Positions 24,233 to 35,797 of a stretch of 64,000 nt of DNA are shown piece after piece (position 1 is the first letter of the stretch; each line of letters begins with the position of its first letter). This DNA comes from Misgurnus anguillicaudatus. Taxonomy: Eukaryota; Chordata; Actinopteri; Cypriniformes; Cobitidae. Where the stretch lies: NCBI RefSeq assembly GCF_027580225.2, contig NC_073358.2:46958001-47022000 (forward strand). Direction: 5' to 3'. Made by a program: the position numbers and the translations under genes. Below the pieces are notes generated by a model. The model searched no databases. It saw only the letters and a list, made by a program, of their open reading frames with translations, and was not told the origin of the DNA.

Positions 24233-24934
24233 GTTCATTTTTGTCCCTCTGTAGTTTTCTGACGAGCGTTTAATAGCTCCTGGTTGTGTTTTTGAATCGG
24301 TGAGCTGGATTCACCTGCCGAAATTTCACATAAGAAACACAGACCAAGACTTTTTGAAGCAGATTGAGACTGGAGGCCAGTGTCACTTTTACGTGCACCA
24401 AAAAAGGATGTAAACTCAAATATTTGAGCTGGGAGCTTTGTCTTTTTTGTCTGCTGGAAACATAATGATGCGGTCAAACCAAAAAGCAAGTTTGTGGCCT
24501 CGCCGACTAGCGAGTGGGAAATTACGTTATTAAAATTGTGTTTTGATTATTATTTACAGCAACTTAATAAGGTGTTTGTTTTTGATATTGGCTATTGAAA
24601 GATTGTTTACTGGTTTCTATTGGTGACACTGGTTTAAAAAAAAATAATAGATGAGATTTGTCATTTAAAAAAAACATTTAGTTTAAGGTGACAAAGGTAT
24701 GCAAAGGAAATGATTGTACATTTTCGAGAGTTATTTTTATTAGGACTGTTAAAAGATTAGGTCTAAAGCATGTTGTATTTATAATGGCGATATTAAGTCG
24801 TGCCTGGTTTTCTTTTCCTTTAAAGCAAAAAATGCTTTTATTTCTTTCTATTTGATTACATTGCTTCACATTTTGTCCTAGTAAAGAAGTCACATTTGTC
24901 TGTTTTCACTGTATTGTAAACTATCAGATATCAC

Positions 24935-24940
24935 AATAAA
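24935..24940 (+). promoter_or_regulatory. ypel1: polyadenylation signal AATAAA, main ypel1 3' end
   Basis: A canonical AATAAA is followed by a GT/T-rich stretch (24949-24977), the expected downstream element. Cleavage would fall near 24955-24965. Recognisable transposon fragments begin soon after, at about 25020. Confidence 0.7.
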
Positions 24941-25019
24941 GCTTCAATGGTATTTTGTTTTTGTTGCGTTTTTTTATCTAATTGGATATATGGTATTTGT
25001 TGGTTCAACAACAGAGATG

Positions 25020-25150
25020 AGGTCAGATTTTTGAATGTCAGGATTTACTCTGCCATGATCATCGGCTTTTTCTAAACAATCGGCCAATGTTCAATAGTAG
25101 GAAAAATCTTTTATCTGCCGATAAAAGATTATAGGCAGATATATCAGTGC
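25020..25150. mobile_element. hAT-like element remnant
   Basis: CATCGGCTTTTTCTAAACAA, ATCTGCCGATAAAAGAT and ATAGGCAGATATATCAGTGCA resemble the CCGATA-rich terminus of a common fish hAT MITE. Only one end is present. Confidence 0.4.
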
Positions 25151-25259
25151 ATTCCCTAATGTATGTTTACATGTTTATCCAAACACTAAACAGGCATTGC
25201 ATGATGCCAATTGTATCTTCTATTCATGTCACTATATATGTCTATAGGCAGACATATAG

Positions 25260-26074
25260 GGGTGATTCTCATGAAATCCAGATAAAGAAGGGGTCCAGCA
25301 TCAGAATTTTTAAAAAGCTCTTGAAGCCATTTTTTTTGCATATATAAGATTAAGGTCTGAACTTACTATAACCATTATTTTTAGAGGATTTAAAAATATT
25401 TCCTATAGAATTATTTACATTTTTTTAGATTATCATTATCAAAAATTATCATTACCGCAACATGATATTACAATAAATATATGCATTTACAACCTTGTGT
25501 TTCGGTAATGAGAACTAAAAAGTTGTCTAGGTACTATGACAAACAAAGTTTAACTTTTGTCTGGAGAGAAAAAATAAGAACTGCTTACATGGTAGCCATC
25601 TTGAGTGGCACAGTCAATTATGTACCTTACAACAAATTTTTTTTGAAAATGGTAGTTTCTTGAGGCATTAAACAATGATTGAAAATTGTTGCGGAGGATG
25701 AGAAAATTGGTCTTGGACAGATTTATATTCCTTATTATTGTCCCTTCATTTACCAATGATCACTAAATACCACATGTTTCTTTACTGTAAATGTTTATAG
25801 TATAACATGCACTGAAGCTTTTTATTTTGTAGATTTTTAATTATAAATATGTCAAAGAACCCAAATCCAGTCATGGACACGTTGCGGTAATGAAAATTTT
25901 TACCTTAAATGTGGAAAAAACAACAAATTTTTTTTAATGATGTCATTAGAAATCATGTGCAAAATATTACGTGAAGCGATGTTTGTAACTGTATGCTTCT
26001 TATTTTGATACTCTTACTTTGCTTTTTTTAATATTTCATGACACCTCATAAGTCTAATTTCGCGAGAATCACCC
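25260..26074 (-). mobile_element. family C element, copy 1 (GGGTGATTCTC ends, 4-bp target duplication)
   Basis: The termini GGGTGATTCTCATGAAA and TTTCGCGAGAATCACCC are flanked by ATAG on both sides. The interior carries CATTACCGCAACATG and GTTGCGGAGGATGAGAA motifs. On the minus strand it carries AAGATGGCTACC (25602-25591) followed by ATGTAAG. It is the inverted counterpart of copy 2 at 50548-51239. Confidence 0.75.
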
Positions 26075-26095
26075 ATAGACAAACTCCAGTCAATG

Positions 26096-26861
26096 CAGGG
26101 CCGGCCCGAGGCATAAGCGAACTAAGCGGCTGCTTAGGGCCCCTTGGCCACCAAGGGGCCCCCAATCATTTTTTTTACAATTAAATAACTTATACAAGTA
26201 ACATAAATTAATGAATGTATGTGTCATACTGTAGTCCATTAACATACATTTGAGGAATAGAGGACTAAAAAACAGCGTAATTTTTTTTATGCTGTGCCGT
26301 TTGTAAATCGTCCTCCGTCTGTGTGCGCACGCGCTTAAGTGCACTCAGTAGTGCACACATGTGGAGACGCGTTTCAGCAAGGCAAAAAAAAGCAAGCGGG
26401 CATAAAATCTTTCTGTTCTTGACAGGGCACATACAAACAAAATGATCTCCACAGTACTCTTTTTCCAATAAAACATTTGTTAATGTCTTAGGTTTATGTA
26501 TAGATTAGGCAGAAACCAGGTCTACTCTGTGCTTCTCTTAAAGAGACAGTAACCTCAATTAACCTACTTAAGTCTTTGTCATTAATGTTAATGAAACAAT
26601 CCCAGACAACAAGAAAATCACTTTTGTAGCTCTAAAAAATAATAATTGTATTTAATTCATACAATAAAGACAGTGTTATGATTCATTTGATTTGATTTGA
26701 TTTCTGAACCTAATGCTAGTTTTAGACCTTACTTAATGTGCAACTTTGTTATTTTTATAAATGTTTGTAATTTCTTTATTTTTTTTTATTAAAAAATGTG
26801 GTGGGAGGGGGCCCCCAAACAAATTCTGCATAGGGCCCCTAAGAGGCTCGGGCCGGCACTG
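26096..26861. mobile_element. hAT-like element (CAGGGCCGGCC ends)
   Basis: The ends CAGGGCCGGCCCGAGG and CTCGGGCCGGCACTG are inverted. A perfect 8-bp duplication, AGTCAATG, occurs at 26088-26095 and 26862-26869. GGGGCCCCC-type blocks sit inside each end (about 26152-26162 and 26809-26838). The AT-rich interior has no transposase. It sits about 20 bp from the family C copy. Confidence 0.8.
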
Positions 26862-26869
26862 AGTCAATG

Positions 26870-27012
26870 CATTCGACATACGCTTTTATCCCAAGTAACT
26901 TGCAGTGCTCTGCATGATATACATTTCATCAGTATGCATGATCCCTAGGAAATCAAACCCATGACTTTTGCAGCGCTTATGCAGTACTCCACCAACTTAA
27001 CTACAGGAGCAT
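26870..27012 (-). repeat. tRNA-derived SINE, minus orientation
   Basis: The plus strand shows ACGCTTTTATCCCAAGTAACTT (tail reversed), GGAAATCAAACCCATGACTT (B-box reversed) and AACTTAACTACAGGAGCA (A-box reversed). On the minus strand this is a degenerate tRNA-like head followed by the SINE body. It is not a functional tRNA. Confidence 0.6.
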
Positions 27013-27654
27013 TGGCATCAAGCCCTATGTTCACCACATATTTGCTACACCCTCTCGTTTCACTTACTAAACAAGATCATTTGCAAATAATTATTTAAAC
27101 TGACTCAACCTTAAACCAACCTTATCTAAAGAAAGCAGAACTTTCCTCTTTCTTTGTGTTACGTAATACTTTTATCTTTAACAGACATCTGTTCTGCAAC
27201 ATCGAGGTCAACTGAACATAAGATTGTAAAGTTGGGTTAGTGTTAGTGTTTATGTCTGATAAATATGTATGGCAGGAAGCCTGTTGTTTGACAATGGGTC
27301 AGGTATGTCATTGTTACTGATTCAGTTTACCTTTAACCCAACTGTATTGATCATATCCTGCCATACAGGGGGAATGCCAAAATACAATTAAAATTAAGTT
27401 TGAACTGCCTGATCTCACAGGTATTGTAGGTAATTTACAAGTTGACTCGTATTAAGTGAATCATAACAATTACTAGAAAAAAAACAATAATGAAACCTCA
27501 TCCCTAACCGCAACGTCACGGGGTGACAGCATATCATACAAAAACTGAATTAAAGAATTAGCCATGTCGTAAAATACACACGAATTGCCAGGAGATTGTT
27601 GTTTTGAAACAATATGAAAGTGAGTGCAGATAACAGAGCACCATGTGTAAACCT

Positions 27655-27786
27655 AATTATGTAGCTCAGTTGGTAAAAGATTGCGATCTGCCAACACAAG
27701 TCATGGGTTTGATCCCAGGGTCATGCAGATGAAATGTATACCTTGTAAATCACTTTAAGAGCATCAGCCAAATGCATAAATGTAGG
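27655..27786 (+). repeat. tRNA-derived SINE, plus orientation
   Basis: A-box-like TAGCTCAGTTGGTAAAAG and B-box-like GGGTTTGATCCC lie about 30 bases apart. The tail AATCACTTTAAGAGCATCAG and CCAAATGCATAAATGTA follows. The tRNA-like head lacks a plausible full cloverleaf, so this is a SINE and not a tRNA gene. Confidence 0.65.
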
Positions 27787-28749
27787 CCTAGATTAAAATA
27801 TAGGCAAACAATAAAGGGCCCAGGAGGGCCCTATGAGGTCTTCATGTCGCCTTTGTCTCATCAACTGTTGGCCGAACGCCAGACTGGGTAACAAGGAACA
27901 GCGATTGCCGTCTGGTTAAAGCAGATAAGATTTGATTCTCTCTCCTTCACTTGTTAACCGTTGAGGACGCTCAACCTATCTCTCTTTCTCTCGCTCGCTC
28001 TTTATTTGTTCTAAGAATATTCTGTGGTTTCCTAGCGACTGCCGTTTTATTGCCGTGTGGCTTAGAGGCCATTTAAGTGTTTTTAGTTACAGACTAACAC
28101 ACTCGCCAGTGTTTTAATAAAGACAGGTGATGAGGTGGACCGGTAACTCGAAACAGTTCATCTAACTTGTACACTCAAGTATGAACTCATTCTGGGGGTA
28201 AAGCCAAGCGTTTTGCATCTATGTGCATTCTGGGTAAAGAAAGGTCTCTTTTCATGGCCGCTGCCTGTAATGAAATGAAGCTCTGTTCTTTGTGAGCGTG
28301 GGTCTTTGTGTACCAGGTGTGATTCAAGCTCACTGTTTCCAATTTCAGCTTTGAATGATTTATTATCAGGCCCACGTGCAAACGCTCATGCATTTACATG
28401 CATTCGGATGCAGGCTAAAGTTTTGACATCGTCAGCTATAGTGAGGGGGAGAGAGTAGCTTTAAAATAACATCTGATTTGTTCTAGCCTCCTTACTGCAT
28501 TAGCAACAGAGGCTTATCATCGTAAAAGGGATCCGTTTGATGCCTTGCTACACAGTGTGGTGTTTCCATGGTAACCCTGAAAAACCAAAATAATGCAATC
28601 ATGAAATAGGGTTTCTTGTTTCAAAGCTTTGGGGTAAAGCAATCATGCAAGTTTCTAATGCTAACGTAATACATAAGAGAGGTGTTTTGCTTTTTTAATA
28701 TCTGTGCACATTTTTATGCAAAGTTATTTGGTTTAATCGGTTTAAATGT

Positions 28750-28885
28750 TTGTGTGGCTCAGTTGTGCTATGCAAACACGGTTCGATCTCAGAGAGCACA
28801 CATACATGGGCTACGGATAAAAACTATTTATAGATTGAATGCACGGTAAATAGCTTTGGATAAAAGTGTTATGACATTTCATTAT
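28750..28885 (+). repeat. tRNA-derived SINE, degenerate
   Basis: GTGTGGCTCAGTTGTGCTATG (A-box region), CGGTTCGATCTC (B-box) and AGCTTTGGATAAAAGTGTTATG (tail) appear in SINE order. It is more diverged than the copy at 27655. Confidence 0.5.
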
Positions 28886-29037
28886 TAAGTTAAAATAACA
28901 TGTAGGCTACAGCCAAATTGATTTTATGTAACCCCGACTGTGAAATCCAGATTGAAGTCTCATAAGCTAATTTTATGTGGAAAAAAAAGAGTAAATCACA
29001 AAAACATGATTTTAGCTGGGTTTCACAGACAGGGTCA

Positions 29038-29280
29038 CACCATAGACTGTAAAAAAGATGGATGCGACGCTGCTTTCTTTCATTTTAATAAACTGGATGA
29101 AAATGTCCGACGATGGGCTGGTGCTGACTTGTTATGCAAAAATGTCAGTTTGGAGCCTGGGCATGCGCGGCAGGAATCGTCCGTGGAGCCGCGGTATAAA
29201 ACTTCCGCCCAAATGCTAGCGTGCCCAATTCAACCACGCCCCTTAAACGTCTCATTTGACTGACTTGCTAAAATAAGGTA
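29038..29280. mobile_element. interspersed element fragment (CCATAGACTGTAAAAAAGATG start)
   Basis: CCATAGACTGTAAAAAAGATG followed by a GC-richer stretch is a phrase recurrent in cyprinid genomes. CTAAAATAAGGTAAG at 29267-29281 resembles a splice donor. The 107-codon frame at 28940-29263 is not recognisable. Confidence 0.4.
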
Positions 29281-29483
29281 AGTTAAATATAGCATTTTGT
29301 TTGTGTGAAATAACACAGAAATAGAAAATTAATAGTTAGTTATATTTTCAATCTTCCCTCGAGGTCCCAGAATCCGCTCAGAGAAGCTATCAATCACAAA
29401 TGTCAATCATAACGTCATGCCCTGTTTTTATAGAATCAAATTACTAGCTAAAATGAAACTTTTCACAAAAATGAACAATTGAA

Positions 29484-29964
29484 TAGTGTTGGGGGTAACG
29501 CATTACAAGTAACGTGCATCACGTAATATTACTTTTCTGAAGTAAAGTAACGCATTACTTTATAAATGTACACATTAATATTGCTGTTTTAAAAAAGTAA
29601 TGCGAGTTACTTTTTGGTTTAATTAATTTGATTTAAAAAATTCATTGAATTAAACTGAACGTAGTCACATAGAATTGCGCACTTTTGCGTGCCTGAGCAG
29701 GAACAGCTTGAGTGAGAAACAGAGATGACAGGCAAGAGCTTGACATTTTTGCGATAGAAGTATGCAATTTCTGAAGGCAGAACTGATCAGTCATAAAACA
29801 CCTGCAAGGCCTGAAAGAGATCAAGCCTCAGCCAAATAACAAAAATAAACTTTAAAGTAACGTAAGCATTATTTCCCATAAAAAGTAACGCAATTAGTTA
29901 CTTTTTTGGGAAGTAACTTAATATTGTAATGGATTACTTTTAAAAGTAACTTTCCGCAACACTG
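29484..29964. mobile_element. hAT-like MITE, family G copy 1 (AGTGTTGGGGGTAACG ends)
   Basis: The ends TAGTGTTGGGGGTAACGC and ACTTTCCGCAACACTG are flanked by a perfect 8-bp duplication, CAATTGAA (29476-29483 and 29965-29972). GTAACG/CGTTAC-type repeats fill the interior. It matches 38854-39533. Confidence 0.8.
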
Positions 29965-29992
29965 CAATTGAACATATAGACCTAGCAGTAAC

Positions 29993-30472
29993 CATAGATA
30001 TGTATAAAGGCTAGATGGCTCAAGGCGGAGTCCCTAACGGCATCACCTGGCGGCCATCTTAGGACAGGGCGCTCGCTCACTCGTAGCATTGAGTTTTTAT
30101 GGTGCAGGTACTTTTAAATGACCATAAGTTGCTCAATTTTCTACCGATTTTCAAACGGTTTGGGTTTTTACAAACGTTATTAACGTGGCTATAATTCTGG
30201 ATGCTTTAACATGTTTCATGAATTTATTTTTTATTTTTAGTATAGGTATGCAGTGTCATAGGTACAACTTTGACGTTTAAAACAAACCAAACCGTTTGAA
30301 AATCGGTAAAAAATTAAGCAAGTTGTGGTCATTTGGAAGTACCTGCATCATTGGGGCTCGGTGCTTAGAGTAAGCGAGCGCCCTGTCGTAAGATGGCCGC
30401 CAAAATGCGGACGTTGCACTCAATTGGCCAGCAGCGCGGACGAGCCATCTAGCCTTTATATACATATCTATG
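29993..30472. mobile_element. palindromic element with 8-bp duplication
   Basis: The ends CATAGATATGTATAAAGGCT and AGCCTTTATATACATATCTATG are flanked by GCAGTAAC on both sides (29985-29992 and 30473-30480). Arms mirror along most of the length (CCGATTTTCAAACGGTTTGG and CCAAACCGTTTGAAAATCGG). Both arms carry a YY1-type AAGATGGCC or its complement. Confidence 0.8.
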
Positions 30473-30612
30473 GCAGTAACAACATAAACAAACGGTTTTC
30501 GAGGAACAAACGTAAACTCTGCAAAGAATGAATAACAACAGATTCCTTGAAGAGTAGTTTATTTCTGATAACAGGCAAAATAAATAACAAGTAGATTACG
30601 TTAGTATATATA

Positions 30613-32786
30613 TACACTGAAAAAAACAACTTGTAAAATTTGTAAAATCCTCGTAACAATTTGCACAAACTTTTTTTAAGTAAAATTTACTGCTTTTTAT
30701 AAGTAAAACTTACCTACTAAAATCAAATAAAATTTACTTGAAATTGCATGATAAAACATATGTTAAATAATTTATTAAATGTTACTTAATTATTTTATTT
30801 AGAAGTTAGATTTATTTTAATCGTTTAGGTAAAGTCTATTAGTTTTTTTTTGAAAATTAAAGCATTGCTGTCCTAATAATATTAACAACCCTATAACTGT
30901 CACTGTCCCACAGGTGGGACGTTTGGCATTACATATTTAAAACAATAATTACATAGTCTAAACCTACACCAATCTTGACAAACTATATACCGTTGGAAAG
31001 CTCTAAGAATGTAGTTTTAATATATCAACACTATTTTGAAAAAAAAAGTATGTAGTAAGAATCATTTTCTAAAATGTCGCAGACCAACAGTTGGGCCCAA
31101 AATGTTATTACATATTTATTTGTAAATATCCCATTAACCTGAAATAACCTCGACAAACTATATATTGTTGGAAAGCTCAGGGAATGTAGTTTTCATATTT
31201 CAAGGCCATTTGATGATAGAATTTGTGTAGGGACAGTTATTTTGTTAAATGTCACTCACCCCATAGGAATACATATAAATGATTATAAATTTATAACACT
31301 AATACCCTATAAACTTGAAATAATCTTGACAAACTATATATTGTTGGAAAGCTCTAGGAATGTAGTTTTCATATTTCAAGGCCATTTGATGATGGAAATT
31401 TAGTAGGGACATTCATTTTGTTATTTGTCACTGACCCAGTAGGAGTCCATATGAATTCGTATATATTCATAATTCTAATATTCTTCAAAATGAATATATG
31501 AATCTTCAAAAATCTTGACAAACTATATATCGTTGGAAAGCTCTAAGAATGTAGTTTTCATATTTCAAAACCTTTTTGCATTAAACACAATGCAGAGACA
31601 GTAATTTATCAACTTTTGACAAGATATTGCAACTAACCGTTGACACCTAGTGGCCTTGGTTGGTAAAACCACTAAAAGTGTGACAGAAACTTCATTTTTT
31701 GTTATTTTCACCTAAAATTTGGTTCAGAACTAGTTGAGACTTGTGTCTTTATTGGTGTGGTGTTTTGAGAGTAAAACATTTTAATTTTTATATACATTTG
31801 ATTAGAGAGTATATACTTTATTGCATTATTTTTATTATTGAAAATAAATTTAAACGGGTATAACTTTTTTGTCATTTAATATTTACAACTTCAAACACCA
31901 CCTGTAAAACTATAAATTGTCTTCTTAAAAAAGAGACCAAGATTTTGCTTCTAAACCAAAGAATGCCAGAGTTATAGTCATTTTAACGTGCAGATCACCT
32001 TTTTACCCCCCCCACTCAAAAGAGGCAGTGACAGTTATAGGGTTAAATAAATCGTATTTTCTGTTTGTTATTTTCTTTAACATATTCCTATGGACCTAGT
32101 TATTTTTAGTGTTATAAATGGCATTATAACACAAAATTCATGACTGACAACAAGTCAGTCATTGAATAAACTTGATTCGGAACAGAAACGCACACACACT
32201 GTGTTTCTGACATGCATTATCAGCACTGTGGAGAGAATTACAATACACTGTTCTGAACAGGGTTCATGCAGAGAAACACTGATCACCTGAACGGTGACTT
32301 CACAAAAGTATTATTTACAACAAAACAACATCAATAATATAAGAGCTTAAACCTTTATGACATTTTGCTAACAAATATTTAAGTAGTTAAAGTTCTTATC
32401 AGTTCTTATTCTGTGATAAAGCTTAAAAAATAAAAATATTCAGGCGCAAAGAATTGTGGGTATTCCTTACAACATGTGCAAATAAATGTAAGTAAATTTT
32501 ACTTAGATTTTTTAGTTTAATGGATTTAATATTTTTAAGTAAAATGATCTACGATTTTTTACTTGAATCTGCTAAAGTTTTTGATTAAAATTTACTTAAT
32601 TATTTTAGGACTATGTGCAGTGACTATAAAACAGTTAAAAAATACAAGAAAATATCTAATAAGACTTACTATTCCCACACAGTTCATTTTTTACATAAAT
32701 TAATTGTGTATTTATCATCATTTTACTAAATGAAATCATTTAATAAATATTTATTACTACACCAAAATGTTCGTTTTTTCAGTGTA
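30613..32786. mobile_element. TA-type MITE (TACACTGAAAAAA ends) hosting a nested element
   Basis: The ends TACACTGAAAAAAAC and GTTTTTTCAGTGTA are inverted, with TA at both borders, as for Tc1/mariner-type elements. The arms contain TAAGTAAAATTTACT-type sequence. The centre is occupied by the element at 30882-32046. Confidence 0.7.
30882..32046. mobile_element. nested element with four internal ~180-bp repeats
   Basis: The ends CCCTATAACTGTCACTG and CAGTGACAGTTATAGGG are perfectly inverted and lie next to TTAA. Inside, GACAAACTATATAYYGTTGG followed by AAAGCTC and GAATGTAG recurs four times, at about 30977, 31152, 31328 and 31516. Spacing is about 175-188 bp. Confidence 0.75.
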
Positions 32787-33805
32787 TGTATATATATATA
32801 TATAATAGCTAAAGTGTATCAAAAACAACAGTGAGCTAACATTATTGTATAAAATGTGTACTATATAATGTATACAATAAAATCGGCTGCCAAACCTCTC
32901 TTCACATAGCGGCTATTCCATGATCGCTGTCTCCCCTCGTCTTTAGGAAACCAAAACATTTGTTATTTTTGAAGAGGTATTTGTTTTAGAGTTGAGTTTG
33001 GGCACTAGCCAGACCATTAAACAAACAGAGACCGGAAGTAAAGTTCGTCTCAGACGCGTAATAGCCGATGATAATGTGTATAGCAGTGTGATAACAACTA
33101 CCTTAAATAACCAAAACGGTCTTTTGGAAATTTTTATTGTAAGTGAAATCATCTTTTTTATTTTGACCCGAGTTTCGTTTGTTTACATGGAGAGGGCGGG
33201 GTTTATGACTTGTACTGCAGCCGGCCACCATAGGGCGATCAAAGAGCCAACAGCTTCATTTTTCAAGGGTCACACATTTTAATGCAGCAACAGTTCAAAT
33301 TTTGTACATGTGGTTTTAACACAACAGTGTAAACATGATTGGCGCGTGTTTTGATAACACCTCGTGTTCATCTGAATGTCCTGTGATCACACACCAGTGT
33401 CATGCTGTTTTTTGCTCTGACATCACATCTGTCCCTTCTTACTCTAACTTCTTAGTCACTGTGTCATTTTTAAGTAGATTTATTTAAAGCAAAGAAATAA
33501 TAGATTTGTTTTTGTGTGTTAATTGTTAAAGACTATATGGAGATCCAGCTCTTCCTTCAACAATACATTTAATTTGAACAGACATTATAATATCATATTA
33601 CAAAATTCTTATTGTTTATATGGGTTTGTATCTAATTTCAGCTTCCTCTCCGCTCTGGTGTCGCTAAACTGAAGAGGAAATTGTGAAATGTTTGGCACAA
33701 GCTCAATCCATTGTGATTCTATTCTTTTAGTGTGTTACTTATAACACAAACTTGGTAACGTGAAAACAGAAACATTGCTTGGCGTCCCAAATGATCTATC
33801 CTATA

Positions 33806-34024
33806 TGTGACCCTGGACCACAAAACCATTCATAAGTTGCACGGGTATATTTGTAGCAATAGCCAAAATACATTGTATGAGTCAGAGTGATCTTTTTTAG
33901 GCCAAAAAGCATTATTTTTATATTAAGTAAAGATCATGTTCTATGAAGATATTTTGTAAATCTTCTATCATATATCAAAAAATATTTATCATTAGTAATA
34001 CGTGAGACAGCGCTGATACTTAAA
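33806..34024. mobile_element. interspersed repeat (TGTGACCCTGGACCACAAAA)
   Basis: The start TGTGACCCTGGACCACAAAA, then CACGGGTATATTTGTAGCAA and TAAGTAAAGATCATGTTC, matches a repeat I recognise as very common in fish genomes. The far end is missing, so this is a truncated copy. Confidence 0.65.
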
Positions 34025-34450
34025 ACCATTTAGAGCTCCACTAATAACATTCGTCTCTTGGTTTGTGTTTTGTTAATCAGTGTATTGAAAATTGTGTGTG
34101 TCTGTGTGTGTATTCTGTACAGCGGGCAGAGCTGAAGGTCAGAGCAAAACCGATCAATGAGACCTTGCCTGCCATCAATACAGCATTGACACTGGACATA
34201 TACACTTACAACAGCAGCGTACAAACCATCACGTCCATAACTTTGCTTCAAATGTCACGGTCCTATAAACAACAGGGCTGCTTCCTGAAAAGCTATAGAT
34301 TGCAGAAAAAATAACCATGCACAGGTTTCGTTTATGTCTCAGAAATATCTTTTAACACCGTAAAAAAAAAGCAGCAAAAGTTAACAACTTGGTTTTGCAA
34401 TTTTAATTTTTGGCTTATGAAAAGTTGACATAACTTATAAAATCAAGTTT

Positions 34451-34866
34451 TTAAAGGGGACATTTTACAAGACTTTTTTTAAGATGTCAAATAAATCTTT
34501 GGTGTCCCCAGAGTATGTGTGTGAAGTTTTAGCTCAAATACCATATAGATAATTTATTATAACATGTTAAAATTGCCACTTTATAGGTGTAAGGAAACGT
34601 GGCGTTTTGGGTGTGTCCTTTAAAATGCAAATGAGTTGATCTCTGCACTAAATGGAAGTGCCGTGGTTGAATAGTGCAGATTAAGGGGCCGTATTATGCC
34701 CTTATGACATCACAAGGAGAGCCAAATTTCAGTGACCTATTTTTTCACATGCTTGCAGAGAATGGTTTACCAAGACTAAGTTACTGGGTTGATCTTATTC
34801 ACAATTGCATCCAATTATAGCACTTAAACATGGAAAAAGTCAGATTTTCATAATATGTCCCTTTAA
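34451..34866. mobile_element. TTAA-type element, family A copy 2 (inverted)
   Basis: The ends TTAAAGGGGACATTTTAC and ATAATATGTCCCTTTAA are bounded by TTAA. The interior CCGTGGTTGAATAGTGCAGA and AGTGCCG phrases are the reverse complement of family A at 3967-4392. Confidence 0.75.
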
Positions 34867-35055
34867 AGGTGCAGTGTGTACATTTTTGCGGCATCTAGTG
34901 GTGAGGTTGCGCATTGCAACCAACGGCTCAGTCCAATGCTCAACCCTCGCTTTTAAAACGCATAGAGGAGCTACGTCTTGAGCGCATGGTAACTTTTACG
35001 GTAAAGTGATTTCTATTAAGCCAGAATCCCGAACAATGACATTACCTTCATTTTG
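34863..35055. mobile_element. family D fragment (TTAAAGGTGCAGTGTGTA end)
   Basis: It begins TTAAAGGTGCAGTGTGTACA and shares CATCTAGTGGTGAGGTTG and GCATTGCAACCAACGG with 56299-56600. It abuts the family A copy directly, sharing its terminal TTAA. Confidence 0.6.
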
Positions 35056-35797
35056 TACACTCCACTTTCATTGAAAATATGCTAATTTTCCAGCTACCCT
35101 CGAGTTAAAGATTTGATTTGTACCTTTTTGGAATCCATTCAGCTGATCTACACGGTCTGGCGCTAGCACTTTTAGCATAGCTTAGCATACTCCATTGAAT
35201 CTGATAAGACCATTAGCATCGCGCTAAAAAAATTACCAAAGAGTTTCGATATTTTTCCTATTTAAAACTTGACTCTTCTGTAGTTACAGACAGAAAACTC
35301 TCATTCTGGCGTAATAATCAAGGACTTTGCTGCCGTAACATGGCTGCAGGAGGAGCAATGATATTGCGCAGCATCCAAAAATAGTCCCCTTAGTAACTTT
35401 CAGTGGTGGGGGACTATTTTCGGGCAGTGAGTAATATCACTACGCCTGCTGCCGCCATTTTACAGCAGCAAAGTCATTGATTATTATGCCGGAATGAGAG
35501 TACAGTTCCTAGCCATATCTGCCTAGAAAATTACAACTTAAAATTTTCCGTCGGTCTTAGTACACGATATTACTACATAAGAGTCAAGTTTTAAATATGA
35601 AAAATATTCAAACTCTTATTTTTTAGCGCAATGCTAATGGTCTAATCAGATTCAATGGATTATGCTAAGCTATGCTAAAAGTGGTACCGCCAGACCTGGA
35701 GTTCAACTGAATGGATTCCAAAACGGTGAAAATCAAATGTTTAACTCTAGGGAGCTGGAAAATTAGTATATTTAAAAAAAAGTGGAATGTCCCTTAA
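35056..35797. mobile_element. foldback element, family E copy 1
   Basis: The left arm CACTCCACTTTCATTGAAAA and TGCTAATTTTCCAGCT is mirrored by AGCTGGAAAATTAGTATA and AAAAAAAGTGGAATGTCCC. CATAGCTTAGCATA and TATGCTAAGCTATGC also pair. It matches 54978-55600. The right end carries TTAA at 35794. Confidence 0.7.

Larger units (their letters stand above)
21890..24960 (+). other. ypel1: ypel1 3' UTR (about 3.07 kb)
   Basis: The stretch runs from the stop codon to the last strong polyadenylation signal. It is largely free of recognisable transposons, unlike the surrounding DNA, as expected for a transcribed UTR. Possible earlier ends are AATAAA at 23781 and ATTAAA at 24227. A short tandem duplication (TGGAGCTTRCTTCCTTTAGA, two copies) lies at 23594-23643. 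The reading frames here, including one of 131 codons at 21944, show no family resemblance and are not proposed as genes. Confidence 0.75.

Noticed and set aside
27655..27730. tRNA gene call from A-box and B-box matches
   Set aside because: The match is followed by a SINE body and tail and repeats elsewhere in the window (26870, 28750). No complete cloverleaf can be drawn.
28940..29263. 107-codon frame with a GC-rich end
   Set aside because: It overlaps an interspersed repeat fragment and has no domain or paired splice sites supporting a gene.
30888..32046. CRISPR-like array from regularly spaced repeats
   Set aside because: The ~180-bp modules are long, imperfect and inside a transposon with inverted ends, in a vertebrate genome.
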